The notes beneath the pieces were generated by a model. That model did no database searches. It saw nothing but the letters and a program-made list of their open reading frames with translations, and was not told the origin of the DNA. The translations under genes and the position numbers were made by a program. Shown here one piece after another: positions 33,731-44,520 of a stretch of DNA of 64,000 nucleotides; within the stretch, counting starts at the first letter, position 1, and each line of letters starts with the position of its first letter. The DNA comes from Adiantum capillus-veneris (lineage: Eukaryota > Streptophyta > Polypodiopsida > Polypodiales > Pteridaceae), in the NCBI GenBank assembly GCA_014529385.2, contig CM043954.1, forward strand, positions 98,664,747-98,728,746, in the 5' to 3' direction.

Positions 33731-36634
33731 ATGGACTCGCAAGGATTGATAGAGATCTTGTCAACACCAGTGACATGCACTATCACTCTAGCTGAGCTTT
33801 TGAGGCTAAGACCACATATGTGGACCACTGTAGGAAAATGCTTGGAGAAATTTGGGATAAAAGACCCAACATCGAGACTGCAAGAGGGTATACAAGAGCT
33901 GAGCAAACCACAAAAGAACGCTAAGCCTGTACCCTTAAACAAGGTCGGAGAGTATTGCGAAGGTGAAGAGGGGAATACAACCTTACCAGTTGAATTCCAA
34001 GGAGTGAACACGATGGCAATACTAGACAGCGGAGCTGGGGTAGCCATTGCTACAAAAGAAATCTGGAAAAAATGGGGGAAACCAGCAATAAGGAAGACTA
34101 GGTTGAAACTCCAATTAGCAGATGGACACATGGAGAAACCTATGGGGTTATTAGAGAAAGTCGTAGTGACTTCTTGCGGCATTGAATACGAACATACTTT
34201 TGCTATTGTCGATTTTGGCAAGGAGAATAACTATGATATCATACTGGGAAGACCATTCATGAGACAGTTGAAAATGGTCCAGGATTGGGGCTACGATCAC
34301 ATATACCTGAGAAATATGGAAACCACTACACGTGTGAACCTGAAAGACCATAGCTACAAAGATGTGAACCGAACACCGGTGGAGGAGTTTGATTCAGCTA
34401 CTTTGGCGGGATCCGAATTTCCAGCTTGGTTAGGTAAACCCAAGGAGTTATGGATGTGTGGAGCTTCGAAATGTGGAAGTCTGAAACGAGAAGAATGTGT
34501 TTTAAAAAGGGCTATCGAAGACGAAACTTATATAGGAGAACCCTTTCCAGAGGACACGCTTGAACCATTAGAATGGACACACATTCTAGCAACCCTAGAT
34601 GTTTGTGCAATTCCGGATGGTCCCACAACGAAATTTTGCGACAAGGACGGGTACGACGTGGTTTCGTACTTCATGTTGAGAACTATACTCGAAAAAGAAA
34701 CTGAAAAGAACGATACACTGGAAAAGGAAGATGAAGAAGAGGTGTTTCATGACATTCCCGATCATCCAGAGTGGGGAAATGAAGCAGACAACGAGTCAAC
34801 GGACAATTCAAGTGGAAACGAAGAAACTATAACGGATGTCCGATTTTATGATTTTCCGAACCAAACTAAACAACGCCAGGAACGCTATAGAGCAAAGAGA
34901 AAAACAAAGGGGGTTAGAACCAATCCGATGCCTAGAATAAGAAGAAAAAATCAATTCCTAATGCTAGTAAAGGCGGAAGATTGTGTTAAAGACAAGATTT
35001 CTGGAAGAATGAGAGGCAATGATCAAAAGAGCTTACGAAAAGACAAAAGAGGCTCAAGAAATCAAGTTCAAAGGAATGGAACGAAAACAGAAACAGAAAA
35101 ATCAGAAAAGAACAAGCGCAACAGAGAACACACGGAGTCCAAGTTAGAACGTAGAAACAAGTACAGAGAGCTCAAGAAAACTCTGAAAGAAGTTTGGATG
35201 ACAGAATTTGAGAGTGGCGAGGACGAAAATGCCAAAATCAAAGAAAACATGGATGTTCCCTCTCACTATAGGAAATTCACAATAGAGGATAGGAAGGTGG
35301 TATTAACTCAACCTATTCGAGAGAGAAGGGAGAACGAATCTTATGACGGACCGGAGGATGCAAAAAAAGTTGATTTAGCAGCTCCAGGTGAGACACCTAG
35401 ACCGGTGTACATAGCCACAGATTTGTCTCCAGGCGAGGAAGAGAGACTTTTGAGTCTTCTCAGAGAGTATAGGGATGTGTTTGCATGGTCTTATAAGGAC
35501 TTAAAGGGAGTTGACCCATCGATATGCCAACACACAATCCCACTGAAACAAGACGCAAAGCCTAGCAGACAGAGACCATACACATATAATGATACATTTG
35601 CTAAGCGAATCAAAGAAGAGATAGATAAGCTAATGGAAGCTGAATTCATATACGAGATTGAACACACCGATTGGGTATCTCCGATTGTGGTAGTACCCAA
35701 GAAGAACGGAAAACTCCGAGTGTGTGTCAACTTAAAGAAAGTGAATGCTGCAACAATCAGGGACAATTATCCCCTGCCGATAACTGATCATGTTCTAGAG
35801 CGTGTATCAGGGAAAACAACATACTCTTTTCTTGATGGTTTTTCAGGATATAACCAGCTAGCCATAGCACTGGAAGATCAACATAAAACAGCTTTTGCAA
35901 CGGAGTGGGGAATTTATGCTTATCGGGTTATGCCTTTTGGTCTAACCAATGCTCCCGCAACCTTCCAGAGGCTGATGACGCATGCTTTCAAAGAATACTT
36001 AAGGTTGTTTCTAGAAATATACATGGATGACTTATGTGTACATTCTCTTCTGAGAGATGAGCATCTAGAACACCTAAGAAAAGTATTTGAGAAATGTAGG
36101 ACATATCGCATTTGTCTCAATCCTGAGAAATGTGTGTTTATGGTCCGACAGGGCAGAATTCTGGGACATATTGTCTCACAAAACGGAATATCCACGGATT
36201 TAGAGAAGATAAAAGTTATAGTGGATATGCCTAGACCAACCAATGCGAAACAAGTACAGAGCTTTATGGGACATTGCGGATATTATAGACGATTCATTTA
36301 CATGTACGCTATAATAGGCCAACCACTTTACAGGCTAATAGTGAACTTTGAATGGACAGAGGAGTGTGAGGAATCGTTCAAGAAATTGAAAGAGGCACTC
36401 ATTACTGCTCCAGTCTTGAAATCACCAGATTGGGAGAAGATATTCCATGTGCATATAGATGCTTCGGCATATGCAATAGGATGCATTCTGGCTCAGCCAG
36501 AAGAAGGAAACATGGATTTTCCTATCTGTTACGCCAGTCGACAGCTCAACAATGCAGAGAAGAATTACACCACAACAGAGCGAGAAGGATTAGGAATGAT
36601 ATATGCTGTGAAGAAATTTGGCATTATCTTCTAG
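33731..36634 (+). pseudogene. Element C protease and reverse transcriptase
   Basis: A 967-codon open frame. Retropepsin: FQGVNTMAILDSGAGVAIAT with YDIILGRPFMRQ (about residues 95-190). A long, very charged linker (about 200-550) follows, then RT: KRIKEEIDKLMEAEFIYE, CVNLKKVNAATIRDNYPLP, SFLDGFSGYNQLAI, VMPFGLTNAPATFQRLM, and the active site IYMDDLCVHS, then the thumb and start of RNase H (HVHIDASAYAIGCILAQPEEG). The frame ends at 36634 by a shift within RNase H (AVKKFGIIF). Active-site residues are present. Confidence 0.92.
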
Positions 36635-36867
36635 CCAACAAGTTTGTGTTTTTTACGGATCACCAAGCCTTGCTCTACCTAGTGAATAAACCATGCAATA
36701 CCGGGAGAATAGTGAGATGGTTCATTATCTTACTGGAATTCGACTTCACGGTAGTAGTAAAGAAAGGAAAAACACATCTTAGAGCTGATCATCTTTCGCG
36801 ATTGACGAATGGAGAAGACCCTATAGGAGTAGATGACGACATGCCAACGCGTACTTGTTCAACATAG
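36600..36867 (+). pseudogene. Element C RNase H, second half
   Basis: In the next frame EEIWHYLLANKFVFFTDHQALLYLV...VVKKGKTHLRADHLSRL completes RNase H. A single one-base shift near 36620 separates it from the RT frame. Confidence 0.85.
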
Positions 36868-38632
36868 AAATGATACCGAAGTGGTCTCAAAATGTCGTTA
36901 ACCTATTAACCTATGGAGGAGAGTTCGATAGAAGAGAATACAACCAGAAACATATTGCTATTCAGCAATCCAAGAATCTTCAATTGGTTGCAGGAAGGTT
37001 GTATCAATTGGAAATGATCATGTTTTACGACTATGCATCAATCCTGAGGAATATAATATATATCTGCGCGAAGCACATGTTCAGGAATGTGCATTTCATT
37101 GTTCAAGAAGGAACACATATAGGAATTTGTTACAATTGGGAGTCTATTGGCCAGGAATGAAAGAAAGCGTACATGAATATGTCACTGTATGTATTGTATG
37201 TTCATCAAAACCGCCAGCAGAGTATTCGACATTATATCAGATAATGATCGCTCCAGAATGGAGTCAGTATATTGTTGAATATCTCACAAATAGAACTTTC
37301 CCAGAAGGAACGTCAAAAGCTCGTCAGAAATCTGTAGAGACAGAAGCTAGAGATTACGCTTTAATAGGAGATCAACTCTATAAGAGATGTAAAGACAACC
37401 AGCTTAGGATTTGCGCATCAGAGTCTGAGTATGTGATAATCCTAGAGCAAGCTCATGGAGGAGTAGGTGGAGGCCATTTCTCAGGTGATAAGACAACAAA
37501 ACTTGTCTTAGCCGCAGGAATATGGTGGCCAACATTACATATGGACGCTGAGGAATACGTTAAACGGTGTGATGACTGTCAGCGGACCAAAGTACCACTT
37601 AAAAGAGATGATATGCCGCTTAGACCAATGATGGGGGCAAGAGCTTTTGCAAAATGGGGGATTGATTATGTCGGACCCATTTCACCTCCTGCATTTAAGA
37701 CTCATGCACAATACATCGTTGTGGCTACAGACTATCTAACAAAGTGGGTCGAAGCAAAGGCAACTCAAAAAGCAGATGCCAGGACCACGGCACAATTTCT
37801 ATATGAATACGTCTTTGTACGATATGGATTGCCAAAAGAAATTGTGAGTGATCGAGGCACACATTTTATAAATGAAGTGATAGAGATCCTTCTAAATGAA
37901 TTCATGGTAATCCATAGGAAATCAGCCTCGTATCATCCACAAGCAAACGGACAAGCTGAGGCAACAAACAAAACCATATGCACGGTCCTTACGAAGATTG
38001 TATCTAAGTCGAGAACTGACTGGGACCAGAAGTTGCATTCAACATTATGGGCATATAGGGTAGCATATAAAACATCAATAGGAACGACCCCATATAACAT
38101 GGTTTTTGGGCTAAATGCTATCTTACCAATAGAATTCTTGATTTCAACCTTAAGGGTGGCTAAGGATCTAGAGTGGACAGGGCACGAGCTTTCTGATAGA
38201 ATAGTTGACCTGGAAAAGCTAGACGAGCTTCGCCTAAAAGCAGTAGCTTCTATCTACGCTCAAAAAAGGCGACAAAAAGAATTTTTTGATAAGCATGTGC
38301 GGACTAAAGAGTTTAAGGTTGGGGACTATGTCCTAGTTTACACTCTGAAACAGCATGCTAAGAAGCTTAAAAAGCGAGGGATGGGCCCTCTGGTGATTAA
38401 AGATCTATCACCAAGTGGAGCCGTCAAGCTTGCTACATTAGACGGAGAAGAAATGCCCAATTGGATTAGTGGATGCAGAGTGAAAAAGTATCTTTTGCCG
38501 CTAACCCAAGACATGCTTCTCAAAATACATCAAGAAAAGCTGCGTGTCCAGAAAAAGAAAATGATTTTGGAGGAAGCGCAAGCCGAGGTGAAGGAAAGAA
38601 TGGAGAAAAGAAGACTACTACATCAGAAATAG
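36868..38632 (+). pseudogene. Element C integrase with duplicated zinc-binding module
   Basis: Two tandem modules of about 125 residues precede the catalytic core. Module 1 (about 36868-37210, split by a frameshift near 37120) has IPKWSQNVVNLLT, LVAGRLYQL, a His pair, LGVYWPGMKESVHEYV and CIVC. Module 2 (37240-37610) has APEWSQYIVEYLT, ALIGDQLYKR, HGGVGGGHFSGDKTTK, AGIWWPTLHMDAEEYVKRC and DDCQ. The core follows: WGIDYVGPISPP, IVSDRGTHFIN, YHPQANGQAEATNKT (the D, D, E residues), then VGDYVLVYTLKQHAKKLKKRGMGP. It ends with a charged coiled-coil-like tail and a TAG at 38630. One zinc module is normal; two in a row are unusual. Confidence 0.88.
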
Positions 38633-39781
38633 CGCAATGAAGGAGCAATACGAATAAACGCAGTCAGTATAACAGAAATGGATAATGACAAAGAAGAACC
38701 CATCATTGAATGCAAAGTAGGAACCAACCAAATCAAAGCCAGAGCACTATTGGATTCAGGAGCTCAAGCTAACCTACTTTCACTCAGTTTGTATAGACAA
38801 TTGACAAATGACACTAAACTACAAACTGCCAAGCAAGAGTTAAAGAGTTACTCTGAGAATTCAATCAAAACTGTCGGATGCACAGTTTTACATATATAGA
38901 TTAACCAGTATGTGTATCCTAATATGTTTTACGTGGTTGAAGACCAAGCTACACAACATCCATTATTGCTAGGACAACCATGGCAGAAGCAATACAATGC
39001 AATGATTGACTGGAGTTCTGAATCAGTGCTTATCAAATACGAAGGTGAAAGTCAATCAGTTAAGTTCACCAAAGGAGCAGAGCCAACTCCAAAGGAAGAA
39101 TCCACGAACAAGAGCAAACAACAACCAGAGAAAAAGAAGAAGCAATGGCAACCAAAAGTTTCTACACAACTGGATTGCTCTTCGACGAGGAACTCTCAAC
39201 ATTGGATAAGGAAGATAAGCAATAATATAACAGCTCAACCTTGGAAAAAAAAGGAATCAAAGTTGATATGGAGACCAAAAAAGGTGGTGCCAGAGAAAAC
39301 AAAGGTGAAAAACAGAGTCTTCAATACCCGACAACAGAGTGATTCCAGACAATCAAGGACAGTGAAACAGATCTGGATTCCAAAGAAATTCATGACGACA
39401 CAAAGCCATAGCAAGCAAATTTGGATCCCAAAGATTTGTAAACAGGAACTCCCTTCGGTACAATCAACGGAAACTCCTAGGTATTTCAAGGCGAGGAAAT
39501 CAACACAAAAAACAAAGCAAGTTTGGGTCGCAAAGAGTTTGTGGCAAGCACAAGCAAAGCGGAAGCAGATTTGGATTGTGAAAAAGAACAACAAGGTAAA
39601 GAAGAATCCATCTACTGATTCTACTACCGAAGTGCCAAAACCAACCCAAAACCCGACCAACAATCTTTCAATCAAACAAAGAGCAGCTTTATTGGAAAGA
39701 CTGTTGTATCATCGCTCTGCAATTGCATTGGGAACTTATGACCAAAACAACTACAATGCTTCGCCCACAGACACTTCATAG
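38633..39781 (+). pseudogene. Second retropepsin-like domain with W-repeat tail
   Basis: Continuing in the integrase frame after TAG, the sequence reads INAVSITEMDN, then a second aspartic-protease-like domain: IKARALLDSGAQANLLSLSLYRQL and HPLLLGQPWQKQYNAMIDW. It is interrupted by one TAG at 38897. From about 39130 a basic tail carries seven short tryptophan-centred repeats, consensus K-Q-I-W-I-P-K (KKQWQPK, KLIWRPK, KQIWIPK twice, KQVWVAK, KQIWIVK and one weaker). It ends at 39781. The element's usual protease lies 4.7 kb upstream, so this is an extra copy of a different subtype. Function unknown. Confidence 0.8.
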
Positions 39782-39802
39782 TCGTCCGGGAGGACTCAGA
39801 CT

Positions 39803-39816
39803 AGGAGGGGGGGAGG
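39803..39816 (+). other. Internal polypurine tract
   Basis: Contains the 12-mer GGAGGGGGGGAG, identical to the tract that primes at the 3' LTR (45634-45647). It lies 22 bp after the end of the pol/protease-2 frame. Confidence 0.75.
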
Positions 39817-42269
39817 TATACAGGTATACAGGAGTTACAAAGCAGCTACAAGCGCCAAAAACAAAGAAAAACAAAAATTATATTATAAGGACAGTGTCTT
39901 ACATGATTTTGCAATTTTTATGTTTGATTGCGGATATTGATAATATTTATGCCCTTATATACCTTGTTTTGCAACAAGAAGAGATCAAATGATGAATTTG
40001 GGTCTCTAGACGTGTAAATATCACTAAATAAGAGTGTTTTTGGAGCTAAAAAGTGGAAAAAAGTGGTAATCCAAATCCAGAAATCACAAATAAGTGTATA
40101 TTCATATACACAGGGTTACCAGCTATTTATCATGTTTGTTTGGAATTTTTTGGCTTCAATTTGCTATTTTTCTTTATTTTTTATGATTTTCTTAATAAAA
40201 GTAAAAGAAAAATAAAATAGCAGGTACAATGAGATCGGAAAAAAGAAAAGAATAGACGGTGATGGTCCTAATGACAAGGGCAACCCATGGTAAAAATTGG
40301 GTACAATTCTGAAAAAGTTGCGGAAAGCCCGAAATGACAGAATTTTGGCAAAGTGGACAGATTTCTCAGAAACAGGTCAAACGGAGTCCAAATTGAGAAA
40401 TTTCAAATCCTAAAGTGCATTTCACGACGAGATAGGAGCACATGTCAAATTTGGTAACAAGTGATCCGGGAAGTCCGAAGTTAAGTATTTTTCACTTCAC
40501 TTTCAAGCTCATTTCCACTATTACCTTCTTAGAGAGAGCAAAGAGCACACAGGAGCATCCAACCTTCTACGGTCTTCTACGACTGCTACGAGAGCTTAGA
40601 GGACACCAGACATGAGAGGTAGACTCATTGTAGTTTTTAGGACAATGCAACCATGGAGTATCTCCAGGTTTGGATCACCAAAAGTAGGTCGGAACAACCG
40701 ATTCGGTTGCGGACACACAAAGCGTCATTTTGGCATAACGGCTAAAATTGACGACCAAATGACATGAAACTTCACAAGCAGCTTCAAATATACATGGATG
40801 ACTTATGTTTGCAAGAAAAACCCAAAAGAAAGCTGATTCACTTACCGATGGTGAAAAAGACGCTTTCGGACAACCAAATAGAGAAAGATGGAGAATGGGG
40901 AGCCAAAGTCAAGTTCAACCAAATAGGTGGCTTCACAACATATCCAATGAGCTGGAAATGCAACTTTCGAGAAGAAAAGTTGAAGAAATTCAACTACAAG
41001 GCAAAAAGACGACTTCGGAGACTGAAATGCCTATAAGGGGGCTTTTTAGCTAAACTGATGATTTTTTTAAGTTGAAAACTAGTTAGCAGGGCTTAGGGCA
41101 CTAGCACAAAGCATTCTTTGCACAAAAAGACCAACATTTCAAGAAAAGACATCATACGCATATGATGTCTCACAGCATGAATTTCACATCCATTTCAACA
41201 TTTGAGTGCATAGCCTCATTCCACATGTTAATCACATCCTATGAACCAAGTATCATGAGAATTGGAGTTAGAAAACCCAAGGAAAACCAAAAAGACGCAA
41301 ATTAGGCCATAAAATTGATTTTTGGTCCTAATTTTGTCAAAATAACTCCAAACTCAATGAAACTTTGTAGGATTGTTGATTAACACATCTACAAGCTATC
41401 TGGAACCAAAAAGCACCATTTTGACACAAAAGACATCATACGCGTATGATGTCTATTTGCACTTACAGAGCCAAAACTGCTCATTTGTCATCATACATCC
41501 ATTATATATATCTAATACATGCTACATATGAAGTTTGGAACCATTTGGTCAAGTGGATCACCCCAATAGCCCAATTGAGGGAAAATCCTTCATCCAAAGC
41601 CTATTTTAGCCCAAATCCAACATACTCAAGTCCAAACCAAGATTTGAGTAGATATAGTCCTTCACTAGTACATGGGGAGTCCACATAACCAATCCCATGA
41701 AAAATTGATGAAAAAGACATCATACGCGTATGATGTCTCCAGAGCCATTTTTAGCCCAAAATCTATCCAAACTTCATAAATCCACTGAATAAGCCTATCT
41801 AAAGCCAAATCCAAACTTATAGAGAAATTTGGTCCAAAAATACACTAAAAGACATCATACGCGTATAATGTCTCACTATGTGATTTTGGCACCTCAGGGC
41901 TTCAACCACCAAACAGAAGTGATCTACATGCCATTTGAAGGTGAACCACCAAGTTTTATCCAATTTGGATCATAAAATCCAATTCCCTTTCAAAATTTTG
42001 CCAGGAGCCTGAATTGGACTAAACTGGCCAAAACTTGACCAAATGGGATCCAAACTCAAATCCAAGCATATGATACTCATGTATACACTATCAGCTACAA
42101 GCACAACCAATATGAAGTCATTTTGACACAAAAGACATCATACGCGTATGATGTCTCCAGCATGATTTTGAGCCCAGTTTGCATATTTTTTTCACCTACC
42201 CTGCATCCTTAGGCCCTGAATAGCTCATGTTTCAATTTTCAAGTCATTTGAATAGTTAAAAGCTTCATT
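39817..42269 (+). other. 2.4-kb noncoding spacer of element C
   Basis: Mostly AT-rich sequence without a convincing gene. A short coding-like frame (40805-41053, DSLTDGEKDAFGQPNRERW...) has no recognised domain. The right half carries palindrome array 2. Confidence 0.6.
41147..42156 (+). repeat. Palindrome array 2 (five copies)
   Basis: Copies at 41147-41170, 41431-41454, 41715-41738, 41850-41873 and 42133-42156. Three (41431, 41715, 42133) are perfect 24-bp palindromes. Spacings are 284, 284, 135 and 283 bp; the last three mirror the 288, 125, 285 of array 1. All are preceded by an A-rich run. Confidence 0.97.
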
Positions 42270-44520
42270 TTGGCTTTCAGTACTAAAAAGACGCTAACTT
42301 CTGAAATTGGAGTTACAGGATCCATGGATTCTGCCAAGTCATCAGCAACAAAGAGAAAAAGACCGACAATCAAAGATGCTCTTGCAGAAGCAGAACCCTT
42401 TGACATTCCAACAGAAACCCTCAAGCCAACCAAAACTTGGGTGGAGCAAGCAGTTTTGGAACAAGAGGGAATAAAGATCTACCAGGGGACTTTCAGAGAT
42501 CCTCAAGGGCAAGCAGTGGATATACCGATGATCCCACAAGAATTGGTGGATTATAGCAGGTCAGAGAACATCAACAGGTACCTGGAAAGGGCAGACTTGC
42601 ACAGATTCTTTACCTCGAGACCATCAGGTGTAGATACAAGAAGAGTGTATGAGTTAGCAACCTCCATTTAGAAGGATGGGAAAGCCACATTGACAGCAAT
42701 AGATGGAGAGAAAGTAGAGGTACAGATCACTCCACAGCTCATTGCAGATGCATTGAAGCTGCACAACAAAGGGAGCTCTGTCAGGGAAAGAAGGGAGGCT
42801 ATAGAGGTTTATGGGTCCAAGAAACAGAATGCAACCTATGGAGATATGGCAGACCAAAGAGCAGCAACCCTTTGCCGACTGTACAACCAGTTTCTCCATA
42901 TTTGCAGTAAAAGACCGCAAAAGTATACGACACCACCCCATGCCATTGCAACTACCATCACATGGGCATTGAAGAGCAATATGCCAAAGGAGGTGAATTA
43001 GGCTCAACACATCCACGAGCAAGTAATTGCCATGCACAACGAGAAGCCAAAGTATATAGGAGGAGCTGAAGTTCTGACAAGAATAGCTTATGAAGCTATT
43101 GGAGCCAGAGATCAATGGCCAAAGGTTCCCTCCCAGAATGAGTGGCTCAGAGAAGCCGATGAGAAGGAAGAACAGCCTGAAGTATCCAAGAGGGCGTCCA
43201 CAAGAGCACGCAGGAAACTAGAAATAGTTTCAGAACCTGAAGAGGATGTGGACGAGCCACTTATGAAGAAAGCAAAGAAGAAGGTTGCTCCCAAGCAAAC
43301 CAAAAGTCAGAAAGCGGCAAGAATGGAAAGACTGGTGGAACAGTTTAGAGCGGAAAGAGCTCTAAAAGGGGACTTTGAAGAAAAGTGGGTTCCAGACCCC
43401 ACTAAAGTTGGAACTAGCTCAGCCAGGCCACATGTTGATCAATATGATCAATATATTAGAGCTTATGAGGAGTCAGAGGCTATACTGGAGCAGCAACTTG
43501 TCGAGCCATACACTGAAGAGGAAGTACAGCTTTTAAAAGCTGAGCTGAAAAAGGACGACAAGGGGAAGAAGAAAGTAGATGAGTCTACTGAACCTCAAGA
43601 GAAAGACGGGCAAGCAAACAAAGGGAAAGCCAAGATGACTGAGGAAAATCAGCCCTCCTTTACTGATGTACCAAGCTCGAAGAAGACGGAAATCATTGTG
43701 GAAGAGACCACAGTAGAGATGGACACGGCTGGTATGGAAAAGCCGGAGGCCGGGACCAAGGAAAAGGAGATAGATCCAATTCAGCAAAAGAAAAACGATT
43801 ATGAGGATCTGGTAGCGATAGGGTACACTGAAGAAGAGGCCCTTGAGGCGGTCTATGGGATCCACCTACAAAAACAAGATGATCGGAGAGGGACAGAGGA
43901 AAAAATAAAGAGTACAAAAGAGAGTGAAGAGAAACTGGACGAGCAGAACGTACTAGAAGAGCCGAAGCCAGTGGAGGTTGTGGCAGAAAAGGCTTTAGAG
44001 TTGACAGATGAAGATGAAAAAGACATGCACATGGTGCATGAACTGCTCAACAAGATCAAAGAAAGATCCAAGGCAAAGGAAGTGGAGATTGAGACATCCA
44101 AACAAAGGGAAGCCGAGTTGCAGAGGAAATTAGAGGATGCTATGACTGAATCTGAAAGTCATAAAGCATCACTCTACGACGCGGAAAACGAGAGAGACGG
44201 CTTGATACTCTAGCTAGCCGAGGCTTCAAGAGAAGTAACAAGTGCACAGGAAGCAAGGGAGCGGATGGAAGACGACTTGGAGGCGGCTAAAGATGAGCTC
44301 ATTGAGCTAAGGGAAAGAGTCGAGCTCCAAGAAAGAACAATCACTAGACTCAGGACTACCCCTAGAGCTAGCAGAGCAGGAACCGAACAAGAGGGAGCTC
44401 TTGTACCAGCTCTGGAAGACCAGGTCCGAAGCTTACAAAGAGAGCTAAGATTAGAGCAATTGCAAAGGTTGCACATTGCGGAGGGATCATTGGCAGCAGA
44501 GGAGAGGCTCACTTTAGAAA
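42270..44520 (+). pseudogene. Element C extra ORF, N-terminal part
   Basis: One frame starts at 42270 (MAFSTKKTLTSEIG), with a KRKRP basic patch near residue 29. It is interrupted by TAG at 42669, 42999 and 44211 but is otherwise coherent. The first ~230 residues (YLERADLHRFFTSRPSGVDTRR; KVEVQITPQLIADALKLHNKG; AATLCRLYNQFLHICSKRP) are globular and resemble the plant-transposon-like domain of other large Ty3 elements. This is only an impression. The rest is very acidic/basic and coiled-coil-like, with a possible UBA-like stretch (EDLVAIGYTEEEALEAVYG). No signal peptide or membrane segment is visible, so an envelope role is not supported. Confidence 0.65.

Noticed and set aside
36868-37120. Second (archaeal-type) RNase H typical of Tat elements
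   Set aside because: The segment is a copy of the integrase zinc-binding module, not an RNase H.
29342-42156. Palindrome arrays as a CRISPR array
   Set aside because: Repeats are perfect palindromes, spacers are 100-260 bp and unequal, and the sequence is a plant retroelement; no cas genes.
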